Assembly (NCBI RefSeq): GCF_029504655.1
Contig: NZ_JAQFIL010000001.1
Location: 1,431,001 to 1,495,000, forward strand
Source: Catalinimonas alkaloidigena
GTDB taxonomy: Bacteria; Bacteroidota; Bacteroidia; Cytophagales; Cyclobacteriaceae
Length of the DNA stretch: 64,000 nucleotides
Reading direction: 5' to 3'
The notes under the pieces were generated by a model, which was given only the letters and a program-made list of their open reading frames with translations, was not told where the DNA came from and ran no database searches. Each line of letters opens with the position of its first letter. The stretch's first letter is position 1. Positions 16,309-24,488 of the stretch are shown one piece after another. A program made the translations under genes and the position numbers.

Positions 16309-18480
16309 TTATTTTTCCTCAGCATTAATATCTGTTCCCAACCTTTGCAGATATGCGATCAGTGCGATGATCTCTTTCTCTGCTTTTACCTCTATGCCAC
16401 TTTCTTTCAGATTTGCGGCAATGGCGACAGCCTGCTTATTAAGATCTTCCAGTGCCTGTCCTTCGGCATAGCCTTCAGGATAAGGTACTCCCAGGGTCTG
16501 CATCGCTTCAATTTTACCAGCCAGGTGGCTTACGTCCAGATCCTGCTCAAACATCCAGGGATAAGGGGGCATGATAGAGCCGGGCGACATAGACTCAGGG
16601 TCCAGCATGTGGTGGTAATGCCAGGAGTCTGGATATTTCCCACCTAACCTGAGCAAATCAGGACCGGTACGTTTGGAACCCCATAAGAAAGGGTGATCAT
16701 ACACAAACTCACCGGCTTTGGCATATTCGCCATATCTTTCAGTTTCGGAGCGGAACGGACGAACCATCTGAGAGTGGCAATTATTACAGCCTTCTTTGAT
16801 GTACAGGTCGCGCCCTTCCAGTTCCAGTGGTGTGTATGGCTGCACGCTGGCGATCGTAGGGACATTGGATTTTATCAGGAAAGTAGGTATCATTTCCACC
16901 AATCCACCGATCAGGATAGCGATCAAACTCCAGAATAGTAGTGCTACCGGACGGCGTTCAAATAATCTTCTATGCCAGTGTTCCCCTTTATGCCCCTGAT
17001 AATTTTTTGAAAGAGGTGCTGCATGGGCTTCTTCATCTTTGAGCAATGAGCCGCTGGATATGGTTTTGACCATATTATAGACCATGATGATTACACCTGT
17101 GATATACAGGGTGCCGCCACCAGCGCGGAGCATATACATAGGTTTGATCTGGGTGACAGTTTCCAGGAAATTGGGATACGCTAAGAGACCTTCCTGAGTA
17201 AACTCTTTCCACATCAAACTTTGGGTAAATCCTGCCCAGTAAAGAGGGAGCGCATAGAAGATGATTCCTAAAGTACCTATCCAGAAATGGGCATTTGCCA
17301 GTTTTTTAGAATAGAGTTGCGTTCTGTACAGGCGAGGAATAAGGTAGTACATCATTCCGAAGATCATAAAACCATTCCATCCCAGACCACCGATGTGTAC
17401 GTGAGCGATAATCCAGTCGGTAAAGTGAGCGATGGCGTTCACGTTTTTCAGTGAAAGCATAGGCCCTTCAAATGTCGCCATACCATAACAAGTGATGGCT
17501 ACCACGAAAAATTTTAGGATAGGCTCTTCTCTCACTTTATCCCAGGCCCCTCTCAGTGTCAACAGACCGTTTAGCATACCACCCCAGGAAGGCGCTATCA
17601 GCATCACGGAGAACACTACACCGAGAGACTGTGCCCAGTCAGGCAAGGCATTGTACAGCAAGTGGTGTGGCCCTGCCCAGATATAGATGAAAATAAGTGC
17701 CCAGAAGTGGATGATGGACAGCCTGTAAGAATAGATAGGACGGTTGGCAGCTTTGGGAACAAAATAATACATCAGACCCAATACGGGGGTAGTCAAAAAG
17801 AAAGCTACCGCATTGTGTCCATACCACCACTGAATCAGGGCATCCTGTACTCCGGCGTACCAGGAGTAACTTTTCATGAAGGAAACGGGCAATTCAAAAT
17901 TGTTGACCAGATGCAGTACCGCTACGGTAACGAATGTAGCGATGTAAAACCAGATAGCTACATACAAGTGACGTTCTCTTCTCTTTAGGATGGTGGCAAA
18001 CATATTCCAACCGAAAACTACCCAGATGACGGTAATAGCGATGTCAATCGGCCATTCAAGTTCCGCGTACTCCTTGCTGGAGGTAAATCCGAAAGGTAGT
18101 GTCAGCACGGCAGAAAGGATGATGAGCTGCCAGCCCCAGAAATTGATTCTGCTAAGGAGGTCGCTATACATGCGGGTTTTACAAAGTCTTTGCAAAGAGT
18201 AGTATACTCCGGTAAAAGTACCATTACCTACAAAAGCAAAGATGACAGCATTGGTATGCAAAGGGCGTATTCTCCCAAAAGTAACATACTGCAAACCCAG
18301 GTTGAGCTGAGGGAAAACCAGCTCAAGGGCTACATAAAGTCCTACCAGCATCCCGATAAGGCCCCATATCACTGTAGCCATGGCAAACATTCTGACAATA
18401 GCATTGTCGTAATAGAATGTTTCAAGCTGTTCTGATTGAAGCTTTATATCAGCTTCCGAAGATTTTACACTAGTTGACAT
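16309..18480 (-). CDS. ccoNO: Fused cbb3 oxidase subunits I and II (CcoN-CcoO)
   Basis: A 723-residue fusion. Residues ~1-480 are the CcoN heme-copper core: twelve membrane helices, the low-spin heme ligand in GRIRPLHTNAVIFAF, the copper-site WWYGHNAVAFFLT with HHLLY downstream, and the high-spin heme region IIAHVHIGGLGWNG. After a linker, a membrane helix (about 518-540) and a CcoO domain carry the heme-c motif CNNCHSQ and GSIMPPYPW with the Met ligand. The enzyme reduces oxygen with very high affinity while pumping protons. Fusion of N and O is common in Bacteroidota. The gene starts 6 bp after ccoS. Confidence 0.97.
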   Translation of the reverse strand: MSTSVKSSEADIKLQSEQLETFYYDNAIVRMFAMATVIWGLIGMLVGLYVALELVFPQLNLGLQYVTFGRIRPLHTNAVIFAFVGNGTFTGVYYSLQRLCKTRMYSDLLSRINFWGWQLIILSAVLTLPFGFTSSKEYAELEWPIDIAITVIWVVFGWNMFATILKRRERHLYVAIWFYIATFVTVAVLHLVNNFELPVSFMKSYSWYAGVQDALIQWWYGHNAVAFFLTTPVLGLMYYFVPKAANRPIYSYRLSIIHFWALIFIYIWAGPHHLLYNALPDWAQSLGVVFSVMLIAPSWGGMLNGLLTLRGAWDKVREEPILKFFVVAITCYGMATFEGPMLSLKNVNAIAHFTDWIIAHVHIGGLGWNGFMIFGMMYYLIPRLYRTQLYSKKLANAHFWIGTLGIIFYALPLYWAGFTQSLMWKEFTQEGLLAYPNFLETVTQIKPMYMLRAGGGTLYITGVIIMVYNMVKTISSGSLLKDEEAHAAPLSKNYQGHKGEHWHRRLFERRPVALLFWSLIAILIGGLVEMIPTFLIKSNVPTIASVQPYTPLELEGRDLYIKEGCNNCHSQMVRPFRSETERYGEYAKAGEFVYDHPFLWGSKRTGPDLLRLGGKYPDSWHYHHMLDPESMSPGSIMPPYPWMFEQDLDVSHLAGKIEAMQTLGVPYPEGYAEGQALEDLNKQAVAIAANLKESGIEVKAEKEIIALIAYLQRLGTDINAEEK

Positions 18481-18486
18481 ATCCGA

Positions 18487-18657
18487 TTACTTAGTATTTG
18501 ATTGATTATTTTTAGACTGATCTTCGTCAAACAGAATTCGTACTGAAGGGGTGTAGTCATCATCATACTGACCGCTCTTGGTAGCCCACAGAAAAGCTAT
18601 CAAGAAGCCTATCGCTACAACAAGACTAATACCGATAAGAAGAAATATTGCACTCAT
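18487..18657 (-). CDS. ccoS: cbb3 oxidase maturation protein CcoS
   Basis: From the ATG at 18657 (MSAIFLLIGISL) this is a 56-residue protein with one membrane helix followed by FLWATKSGQYDDDYTPSVRILFDED, the standard CcoS pattern. A longer reading from 18678 adds seven residues but lies upstream of the transcription start predicted from the FNR-like sites and the -7 element, so 18657 is preferred. CcoS is needed to insert cofactors into the cbb3 oxidase. It is the first gene of the ccoS-ccoNO-Q-P-G-H unit. Confidence 0.92.
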   Translation of the reverse strand: MSAIFLLIGISLVVAIGFLIAFLWATKSGQYDDDYTPSVRILFDEDQSKNNQSNTK

Positions 18658-18675
18658 GATTTGATTATTAATACA

Positions 18676-18740
18676 CAAAGAAACTATCTGAGCCAGGGAG
18701 TAGAAATGATAGGAGTCAGTGAAAAAACTGATATTTGTCA
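18676..18740 (-). promoter_or_regulatory. Tandem FNR-like palindromes and -7 element of the ccoS-ccoNO operon
   Basis: Two palindromes of form TGAY-N4-RTCA, TGATAGGAGTCA (18707-18718) and TGATATTTGTCA (18729-18740), start exactly 22 bp apart with a 10-bp spacer. The octamer 23 bp closer to the gene is TTTCTTTG (18676-18683, minus strand), one base off the TAnnTTTG consensus. Transcription would begin near 18672, placing the proximal palindrome near -41, as for class II FNR/CRP activation. Confidence 0.7.
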
Positions 18741-18812
18741 GGTTTTCTGATATTTGGTACTACTCCTCCTATCAGATCAGGCCTCCGGGCTGTGAATTAT
18801 GGCAATGATAAA

Positions 18813-21203
18813 TCATCTGAAAGCATTATGACCCGACCAATTGACTGCCAGTGTAATAAAGCTTACCACACTGACTGAACTTATCGGCATTAAGATGGCA
18901 GCGATCAATGGGGTAAGCATCCCACTTACCGCAAAGCTTAAACCGATGATATTGTAGAGAAAGGAAAAGAGAAATGCCGCTTTTACAATGCGCATACTTG
19001 TCTTGGAAAAGCGTAGAAAACTATACAGTTTCTTAAACTGTCGGGCGTCAAGAATAGCATCGCAGGCCGGAGAGAAGTGGTAAATGTTGTCCGCTACTGC
19101 TATGCCAAGCTTACTTTGCTTCAGTGCTCCCGCATCGTTGAGGCCATCGCCTATCATCATCGTTTGCTTTTGTGCTTCATCCAATGACTTCAGATATTCC
19201 AGCTTGTTAAGCGGCGACTGATTAAAATGTAAGTGATCAAAGTAAGGTTGTAAGGTTACTTTTTCCCGCTCATTATCACCCGATAGCATATGAAGTTTAT
19301 ACTTATCCTTTAACGAAAGCATGAGTTCATCAAATCCTTCACGATAAAGGTTTTCAAATGCATAATATCCTTTCACCTCATTATTTATACTAATGTAAAC
19401 CCTGGTGGTACGCTTGTTAGAGGATGAATTAGCAGTTACGAATGCTTCCGCTCCGATCACAAGTTTGTTGCCATCCACATAGGCAATGATTCCTTTACCA
19501 GGGATCTCTTCAAAAGCATCTGTCTTTATCAAAGGTATTTCATCATCCAGCGACTGATAAATAGTTTTACTAAGCGGATGGGTAGAGTTTCTTACCACAG
19601 AGCGCAGCCACATGTTTTCCATTGGGTTTAAACTGTCTCCTTCCAGCTTTAGATGCTGAGGCTTGGACTGGGTGATGGTGCCGGTTTTGTCAAATATTAT
19701 ATCGCTGGTACGGGCCATCTGCTCTACCGCCTCTGTGTTTTTCAGATAAAGCCCTTGCTTACCAAACAGTCTTACGGTGTGCCCAAATGTAAAAGGTACT
19801 GAAAGTGCCAGGGCACAGGGACAAGCAATGATCAGAACCGAAGTGACAGCATTAAGGATCTGGCTGCTATCCACAAAATGCCAGTAAATAGCAGTTGTAG
19901 CGCTGATGATGAGTATGACCGCAGTGAAGTATTTACTTACAGTATTGACCAAAGAGTTGAGTTGAGAAGTCTTTTGCTTACTAAACACTTCCTGATTCCA
20001 TAGTTCTGTCAGATAGCTGTTTGCTACAGGTTTTTGTATCTCAATGGTAAGGGTACTGCCTACCTGCCGTCCTCCGGCATAGAGCAGGTCTCCGCTGTTT
20101 TTAGAGACAGGCACAGACTCACCGCTGACAAAGCTGTAGTCAATGTTGGCGTCTCCTTTCAGCAAAACCGCGTCGGCAGGAATTAATTCCTGGTTACGAA
20201 TCATGATCTGGTCACCGATCTGTAAATCTTTTAGTGCCACACTTTCTTCCGTGCCACGGTTCATCTTAGTGACAGCAATAGGAAAATATGAAGCATAATC
20301 GCGATCATAGGAAAGTGCCTGATAGGTCTTACTCTGATACCATTTGCCAATGAGCATAAAGAAAATCAGGCCGTTGAGCGAATCCATATAGCCGGGGCCC
20401 TGCTGCATCATGATTTCGTAAGTACTGCGAAGAAAAAAGGCCAGCATACCCAGGGCAATGGGAAAATCTATGTTGATGAAGCGATACCGGATGGCTTTCC
20501 AGGCAGATACCAGATAATCGGAGCCAGCGTAAAAAAATACCGGCAAAGCCAGCAGAAAATTGATGTAGCCAAAGAAGACCTGATAATCTTTGGTTAGGGA
20601 AAAGTCTGTATCCAGATATTCGGGTAAGCTCAGTAACATGGAATTGCCAAAACAGAATCCTGCGATACCGATTTTGATGGCCAGGCTACGATCTTTATGC
20701 TTTTTGCCTTCTTTTTTTCCATCGGCTAGAGAGATTTCCGGCTCATAGCCTACGGAAGTTAACAGCTCAACCAACTGCCGCAGCGTGATTTTGTCTTCTT
20801 CAAATGTGATACTTACCCTCTTTTTCAGGAACTGTACACTGGCGTGTAAGACACCTCTCCTAAGCTTGTACAGGTTCTCCAGCAACCAGATACAGGAGCT
20901 GCAGTGAATGGCAGGAATATAAAAGCTAACTTTCCTGAGATTACCATCCTGGAAATCGTACAGTTTGGCACTGATCTCCTGATGATCCAGAAAAGCAAAT
21001 TTTTCTAATCTATTTGGGCTTTTTAACTGTTGTCCGGGATTCTTTTCCAGTGCATAATACTGACACAGATCGCTGGCGTTTAATATTTCGTATACCGTTT
21101 TGCAGCCCTGACAGCAAAATGTCTTCTCATCAAATGCTATGCTCTCATCTACACAATCTTCGCCGCAGTGGTAGCATTTCTCTTTCTCCAGTATTTGAGT
21201 CAT
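18813..21203 (-). CDS. ccoI: Copper-translocating P-type ATPase of the cbb3 locus
   Basis: A 796-residue P1B-ATPase of the CcoI/FixI group. The N-terminus has a cysteine-rich metal-binding segment (CYHCGEDC at 10-17, CCQGC at 30-34) typical of CcoI, then an HMA domain with CSSC at 101-104. Membrane metal-site motif CPCALALSVP, phosphorylation motif DKTGTIT, and hinge GDGLNDAGAL are intact. CcoI exports copper for the binuclear centre of the oxidase. It has its own tandem FNR-like promoter rather than being read with ccoS, 135 bp downstream. Confidence 0.96.
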   Translation of the reverse strand: MTQILEKEKCYHCGEDCVDESIAFDEKTFCCQGCKTVYEILNASDLCQYYALEKNPGQQLKSPNRLEKFAFLDHQEISAKLYDFQDGNLRKVSFYIPAIHCSSCIWLLENLYKLRRGVLHASVQFLKKRVSITFEEDKITLRQLVELLTSVGYEPEISLADGKKEGKKHKDRSLAIKIGIAGFCFGNSMLLSLPEYLDTDFSLTKDYQVFFGYINFLLALPVFFYAGSDYLVSAWKAIRYRFINIDFPIALGMLAFFLRSTYEIMMQQGPGYMDSLNGLIFFMLIGKWYQSKTYQALSYDRDYASYFPIAVTKMNRGTEESVALKDLQIGDQIMIRNQELIPADAVLLKGDANIDYSFVSGESVPVSKNSGDLLYAGGRQVGSTLTIEIQKPVANSYLTELWNQEVFSKQKTSQLNSLVNTVSKYFTAVILIISATTAIYWHFVDSSQILNAVTSVLIIACPCALALSVPFTFGHTVRLFGKQGLYLKNTEAVEQMARTSDIIFDKTGTITQSKPQHLKLEGDSLNPMENMWLRSVVRNSTHPLSKTIYQSLDDEIPLIKTDAFEEIPGKGIIAYVDGNKLVIGAEAFVTANSSSNKRTTRVYISINNEVKGYYAFENLYREGFDELMLSLKDKYKLHMLSGDNEREKVTLQPYFDHLHFNQSPLNKLEYLKSLDEAQKQTMMIGDGLNDAGALKQSKLGIAVADNIYHFSPACDAILDARQFKKLYSFLRFSKTSMRIVKAAFLFSFLYNIIGLSFAVSGMLTPLIAAILMPISSVSVVSFITLAVNWSGHNAFR

Positions 21204-21229
21204 AATTGCCTTAGAATATTTTACGGCAG

Positions 21230-21294
21230 CTAAGGTCTCAAGATCAGGAGGTTTTCTGTATGATCACAATCAGTCATAATTATGACTTTTGTCA
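21230..21294 (-). promoter_or_regulatory. Tandem FNR-like palindromes upstream of ccoI
   Basis: TGATCACAATCA (21261-21272) and TGACTTTTGTCA (21283-21294) start exactly 22 bp apart. The 10-bp spacer and the flanking bases form a further palindrome, AGTCATAATTATGACT (21272-21287). At the expected place 23 bp towards the gene the minus strand reads GACCTTAG (21230-21237), matching four of six -7 consensus positions. The outer site lies 4 bp from the stop of the upstream usp gene. Confidence 0.65.
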
Positions 21295-21298
21295 GTTT

Positions 21299-22135
21299 TT
21301 AGCTCACGTTGGCCTGAAACAAAAAATAGATATTATCCTGTGCCTGTTTAAATTTTTCTATCTCTTTCTCCATAAATAGTGGGAAAGATTGTCCCGGCTT
21401 ATTGTATACAAGCAATACCTTTTTGTGAGGGTCAATAGCAAAATGAAGGGTATGGGCAGACTCCTCACAAATTTTATGAACCCCCAAATCTTTGAAGTGA
21501 AGTCGTAGATACTCAATGAGCATTTTTTCTTCATTAGAAGAAAGAAGTGTGTTTTCTTTACTGCAGGGCATGAGTACAGTAATGGGTAAAGTATGGCATA
21601 TGGGCATCAATACCATTCTTAAAAGCTTTATGGCAGAAAGTGACGTAGTATTGCCATCATAAATCAATACAATTTGTTGAATTTTGCTCAGCTGGTCAGG
21701 GATAACCATCACTGGGCAACCTGCTTTTTTGAGAATCTCATAGATAGACTTTTGTTGTCCGTAATAGGAGCAGTCTGCATAGAAATTGGTGTTTCGTATG
21801 ATCAGCATATCTGCGTACTGGCTCTCCGTAATCAGCTCTTTGATACTGCTGGAAAAAATTGACTGTCTTTTGTTTTTGTTCTGACTCTCTAAAACTTTAG
21901 AGTGGCTTTTTGCCTTTACAACTGAACCCAGAACTGCTTCGGTCTGCTGGGTGCCTCCAACGGAGCCAGCAATATAAGCTACGGATAAATCTTCAACAGC
22001 AATACTTTCCAGGTGAAATTTCATGATCTGGTGTTGTGGATGTGCAAGTTGGAGATGTATAAAAGCCATTTCAAGCTGCGCATCATCCTTCCCATTAAGG
22101 CATATCAAAATCTTCTTCCTGTACATGGTCCTCAT
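21299..22135 (-). CDS. Universal stress protein family protein
   Basis: A 278-residue protein with two degenerate Usp-like halves. The first has the family pattern of a beta strand (KILICLNG), a helix, and a C-terminal GCPVMVIPDQL strand near residue 155; the second starts with IQQIVLIYDGNTTSLSAIKLL. The ATP-binding GxxGxxxxS loop is not clearly conserved. A Met at residue 4 (22126) is an alternative start. Usp genes beside cbb3 loci are typical anaerobic/microaerobic stress genes, and this one carries tandem FNR-like sites and a perfect -7 element upstream. Confidence 0.78.
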   Translation of the reverse strand: MRTMYRKKILICLNGKDDAQLEMAFIHLQLAHPQHQIMKFHLESIAVEDLSVAYIAGSVGGTQQTEAVLGSVVKAKSHSKVLESQNKNKRQSIFSSSIKELITESQYADMLIIRNTNFYADCSYYGQQKSIYEILKKAGCPVMVIPDQLSKIQQIVLIYDGNTTSLSAIKLLRMVLMPICHTLPITVLMPCSKENTLLSSNEEKMLIEYLRLHFKDLGVHKICEESAHTLHFAIDPHKKVLLVYNKPGQSFPLFMEKEIEKFKQAQDNIYFLFQANVS

Positions 22136-22172
22136 GAATTAAATTAGATGATGGTGTAGGATGTCAATATCA

Positions 22173-22237
22173 CAAATGTAACATGAAGAGAAGGGCAAGA
22201 AAATGATAGCAGTCAGCCAAAAAAATGACAATTATCA
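22173..22237 (-). promoter_or_regulatory. Tandem FNR-like palindromes and -7 element of the usp gene
   Basis: TGATAGCAGTCA (22204-22215) and TGACAATTATCA (22226-22237) start exactly 22 bp apart. The minus strand has TACATTTG at 22173-22180, a perfect TAnnTTTG element, 23 bp from the proximal site. Predicted transcription start is near 22169, putting the proximal palindrome close to -41 and the distal one close to -63. Confidence 0.7.
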
Positions 22238-22291
22238 GTAAAAATAACTACAGGAAAATATGGGAATGCTATAAAAAGCCAGTTTAAACAT

Positions 22292-22314
22292 AAAAAAAGC
22301 CCAGTAATGGGCTT
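22292..22314 (-). terminator. Rho-independent terminator after the FNR-type regulator gene
   Basis: On the minus strand AAGCCCA, a 4-nt loop and TGGGCTT are followed by seven T residues in all. It lies 19 bp beyond the regulator stop. Confidence 0.8.
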
Positions 22315-22332
22315 AATTCCTTTGAATGGCGT

Positions 22333-23043
22333 CTAGTAAAGGTTAGCGGTTTTGACCAATCCTTCCAAATCATCAATGCTAATCTTCCTGCCTTTGGTAG
22401 AAATTAACTTATCATCCTTAAACTCATGCAAGAGTCTGATCAGTGTCTCAGTAGCAGTCCCCACAATATTAGCTAGATCTTCGCGTGTCAGGTTGATTTC
22501 AACAGGTCCATTTTCGTGGTAATCTAAACCGTAAGTATCTTTCAGTTTGAGCAGGGTAATCGCTAGTCTTTCTCTTACCGTACGTTGTGCCTGATTGGTC
22601 AGACTTTCGGTCATTATCCCGAACTCATGGCACACTTGCTTCATAATTCTTCTGTTAAGGTCTGATGAATCACTCAGTGCCTGCAAAAAGTTAGGTCGGG
22701 AAAGGAAACAGATAGTGCAGTCTTCCAGTGTTTCGGCAGATACAGAGTAGGGTTCTTCGGCAAGCATCGCTTTATATCCCAAAAGTCCTCCCGCTCCAAT
22801 AATATTTACAATCTGCTCTTTACCATCAAAACCGATCTTATATACTTTGATCTTGCCTTTATTAACACAAAATACACCCAGGGGTCTCGTCCCTTCATGG
22901 AAAAGTATTTGTCCTTTTTTATAAATCGTACATGACTTGTTTTGCGAAATTTCGGAGAGCTGTTTCCCGCAGACTACATTAAAGAGTGAGGCGCTTCTTG
23001 AACTGCATTCTTCGCAAGAAATAAAAGTTTGTCCCTTTCGCAT
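22333..23043 (-). CDS. FNR-type Crp/Fnr family transcriptional regulator
   Basis: A 236-residue regulator with a cyclic-nucleotide-binding-like domain (about residues 25-150) and a C-terminal HTH domain (about 160-225; recognition region REDLANIVGTATETLIRLL). The N-terminus has Cys10, Cys13 and Cys25, and Cys112 in TLEDCTICFL aligns by eye with Cys122 of E. coli FNR, so four candidate ligands for an oxygen-sensitive 4Fe-4S cluster are present. The recognition helix reads ETLIR where FNR has ETISR and CRP has ETVGR, in keeping with a TGA half-site. It is the obvious candidate to bind the palindromes upstream of ccoS, ccoI and usp. Terminator-separated from usp, it is probably monocistronic. 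Confidence 0.9.
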   Translation of the reverse strand: MRKGQTFISCEECSSRSASLFNVVCGKQLSEISQNKSCTIYKKGQILFHEGTRPLGVFCVNKGKIKVYKIGFDGKEQIVNIIGAGGLLGYKAMLAEEPYSVSAETLEDCTICFLSRPNFLQALSDSSDLNRRIMKQVCHEFGIMTESLTNQAQRTVRERLAITLLKLKDTYGLDYHENGPVEINLTREDLANIVGTATETLIRLLHEFKDDKLISTKGRKISIDDLEGLVKTANLY

Positions 23044-23159
23044 AATTAGGTATTAGTTCTTAGGTAAAGCTAATTTATGAAATATGAAATAAATATCAAG
23101 TATCAAAATTCTGACAAACCTAAAACGGTAAGGTATAAAATGTAGTTCACTAATGTAGA

Positions 23160-23171
23160 TGACTTAAATCA
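23160..23171. promoter_or_regulatory. Possible single FNR-like palindrome
   Basis: TGACTTAAATCA fits TGAY-N4-RTCA, 41 bp before the ATG of the outer membrane protein gene and 116 bp upstream of the divergent regulator gene. The octamer 23 bp towards the plus-strand gene is TAATATTT, matching four of six -7 positions. There is no tandem partner, so chance is not excluded. Confidence 0.35.
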
Positions 23172-23212
23172 TTGTATAGATTTTTTTATAAGCTTAATAT
23201 TTAATTTTTGAC

Positions 23213-23959
23213 ATGCGTAGATATCTATTACCTCTTATTTTTTTGAGTATATGCCCCCTGTTCCTGCCTCTTTCAAGTAAAGCTCAGTTTCGTATAGATG
23301 TGGAAAGTGGTGCTGCGTTTACAGGATATAACAAAATTCAGGTACCCGGAACCAGCGGGACCCGCTTTGATCTAAGTGAAGAATTAGATGTAGACGACCG
23401 TTTCTTTTATCGGGTCAAGCTCTTGTATACAATCAATGGCAAACATACCATTGCCGCCTTATATGCTCCCTTAAGTATTACGGCACAAGGAGTTACAAAT
23501 GAGCAAATTTCGTTTGCCGGATCCAGTTTTGCTGAAGGTGAAGCCCTGAATACCCGCTATGAGTTTAATTCTTACCGACTTACCTATCGCTATCTTTTTC
23601 CACGTAAAGGTGATTTCCAACTGGGTTTGGGAGCCACTGCCAAAATCAGAGATGCGCTAATCAGGATAGAAGATGATGAGAAAAGTGCTGCCAAAACCAA
23701 TGTCGGTTTTGTTCCTTTGATCAATTTTCAACTGGAATGGTTTGCTAAGGAAAAACTAAGTTTTCTGTTACAGGGAGACGCACTGGTCAGTACACAGGGT
23801 AGGGCAGAAGATGTACTGTTAGCAGCTTTGTTTTATCCAAGCCGCAATGTGACACTAAAAGCCGGTTATCGTGTGCTTGAAGGCGGGGCTGACAGTGATG
23901 AGGTATACAATTTTACGTTAATACATTATGCATTGATTGGTGGCATCATAAACTTCTGA
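23213..23959 (+). CDS. Outer membrane beta-barrel protein
   Basis: A 248-residue protein with a signal peptide (ending SSKAQ) and regularly alternating strands with aromatic ends, such as RFFYRVKLLYTI, TYRYLFPRKGDFQLGLGA and VTLKAGYRVLEGG, finishing in a barrel-like IGGIINF end. It looks like a small outer membrane barrel of about ten strands. Specific function is unknown. It is divergent from the FNR-type regulator with a candidate palindrome between them, and convergent with the MerC gene, ending 10 bp from it. Confidence 0.75.
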   Translation: MRRYLLPLIFLSICPLFLPLSSKAQFRIDVESGAAFTGYNKIQVPGTSGTRFDLSEELDVDDRFFYRVKLLYTINGKHTIAALYAPLSITAQGVTNEQISFAGSSFAEGEALNTRYEFNSYRLTYRYLFPRKGDFQLGLGATAKIRDALIRIEDDEKSAAKTNVGFVPLINFQLEWFAKEKLSFLLQGDALVSTQGRAEDVLLAALFYPSRNVTLKAGYRVLEGGADSDEVYNFTLIHYALIGGIINF

Positions 23960-23969
23960 ATCAGCGAAG

Positions 23970-24353
23970 TCAGGCAGTAGCGTTCTTGGTATGAAACCTT
24001 TGCTGATGATTCTTGAAGTTGATACTATGAAGTACCACGAGCACCACAGAAGCTGCCATGGAAGAGTATAATGCCAGGTTAAAAGTTTCGTGAAGTAGTA
24101 TAGATGCTGAGAACCAAGCTACTGAAAACCACATCAATCCTTTGAGCGTGTTATTTTTAGACTGACGAGCAGCAAAAAATACGGCACTGATGGCCAGTAT
24201 AATAAAAATAAAATCAACCCATTCCGCATGCGAACTCCATTCTTCATTCAACATTCCCCCCATCACGAGAACCGGAAATATTAAGCAATGAATCAGGCAA
24301 AAAATAGAACCGAGAATACCTATGGTATCTGCTTTTGTGTCTGCTAAAAACAT
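23970..24353 (-). CDS. MerC domain-containing membrane protein
   Basis: A 127-residue protein with four predicted membrane segments. The first contains the metal-binding cysteine pair FCLIHCLIFPVL, characteristic of the MerC family. In Bacteroidota, MerC-domain proteins commonly occur with Fur-family regulators and zinc genes rather than mercury operons. A palindrome over the -33 region of its promoter suggests metal-responsive repression; no mer genes are nearby. Confidence 0.85.
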   Translation of the reverse strand: MFLADTKADTIGILGSIFCLIHCLIFPVLVMGGMLNEEWSSHAEWVDFIFIILAISAVFFAARQSKNNTLKGLMWFSVAWFSASILLHETFNLALYSSMAASVVLVVLHSINFKNHQQRFHTKNATA

Positions 24354-24371
24354 TCAATCTTGATTTTGGGA

Positions 24372-24414
24372 CAAAGATAGTCTGTTAACGAAGTTATTTG
24401 CAACTAAGTTGCAT
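24372..24414 (-). promoter_or_regulatory. Promoter and palindromic operator of the MerC gene
   Basis: The minus strand has TATCTTTG at 24372-24379, a perfect -7 element. At 24398-24414 is TTGCAAC-TAA-GTTGCAT, an inverted repeat with 6-bp perfect arms (TGCAAC/GTTGCA) that covers the place where the -33 element should be. This arrangement suits a repressor, plausibly a zinc-sensing Fur-family protein encoded elsewhere. Confidence 0.6.
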
Positions 24415-24428
24415 AAAAAAATAAGAAT

Positions 24429-24457
24429 AAAAAAGCTTCATCAAATCATGATGAAGC
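24429..24457 (-). terminator. Rho-independent terminator after gltA
   Basis: Arms GCTTCATCA (24435-24443) and TGATGAAGC (24449-24457) with a 5-nt loop, followed on the minus strand by six T residues. Confidence 0.85.
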
Positions 24458-24488
24458 CTTAATTATATAAGTCCGTTAACAAATGCGT

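Noticed and set aside
23970..24353. Mercury resistance operon
   Set aside because: Only a MerC-domain protein is present, with no merR, merA, merT or merP nearby.
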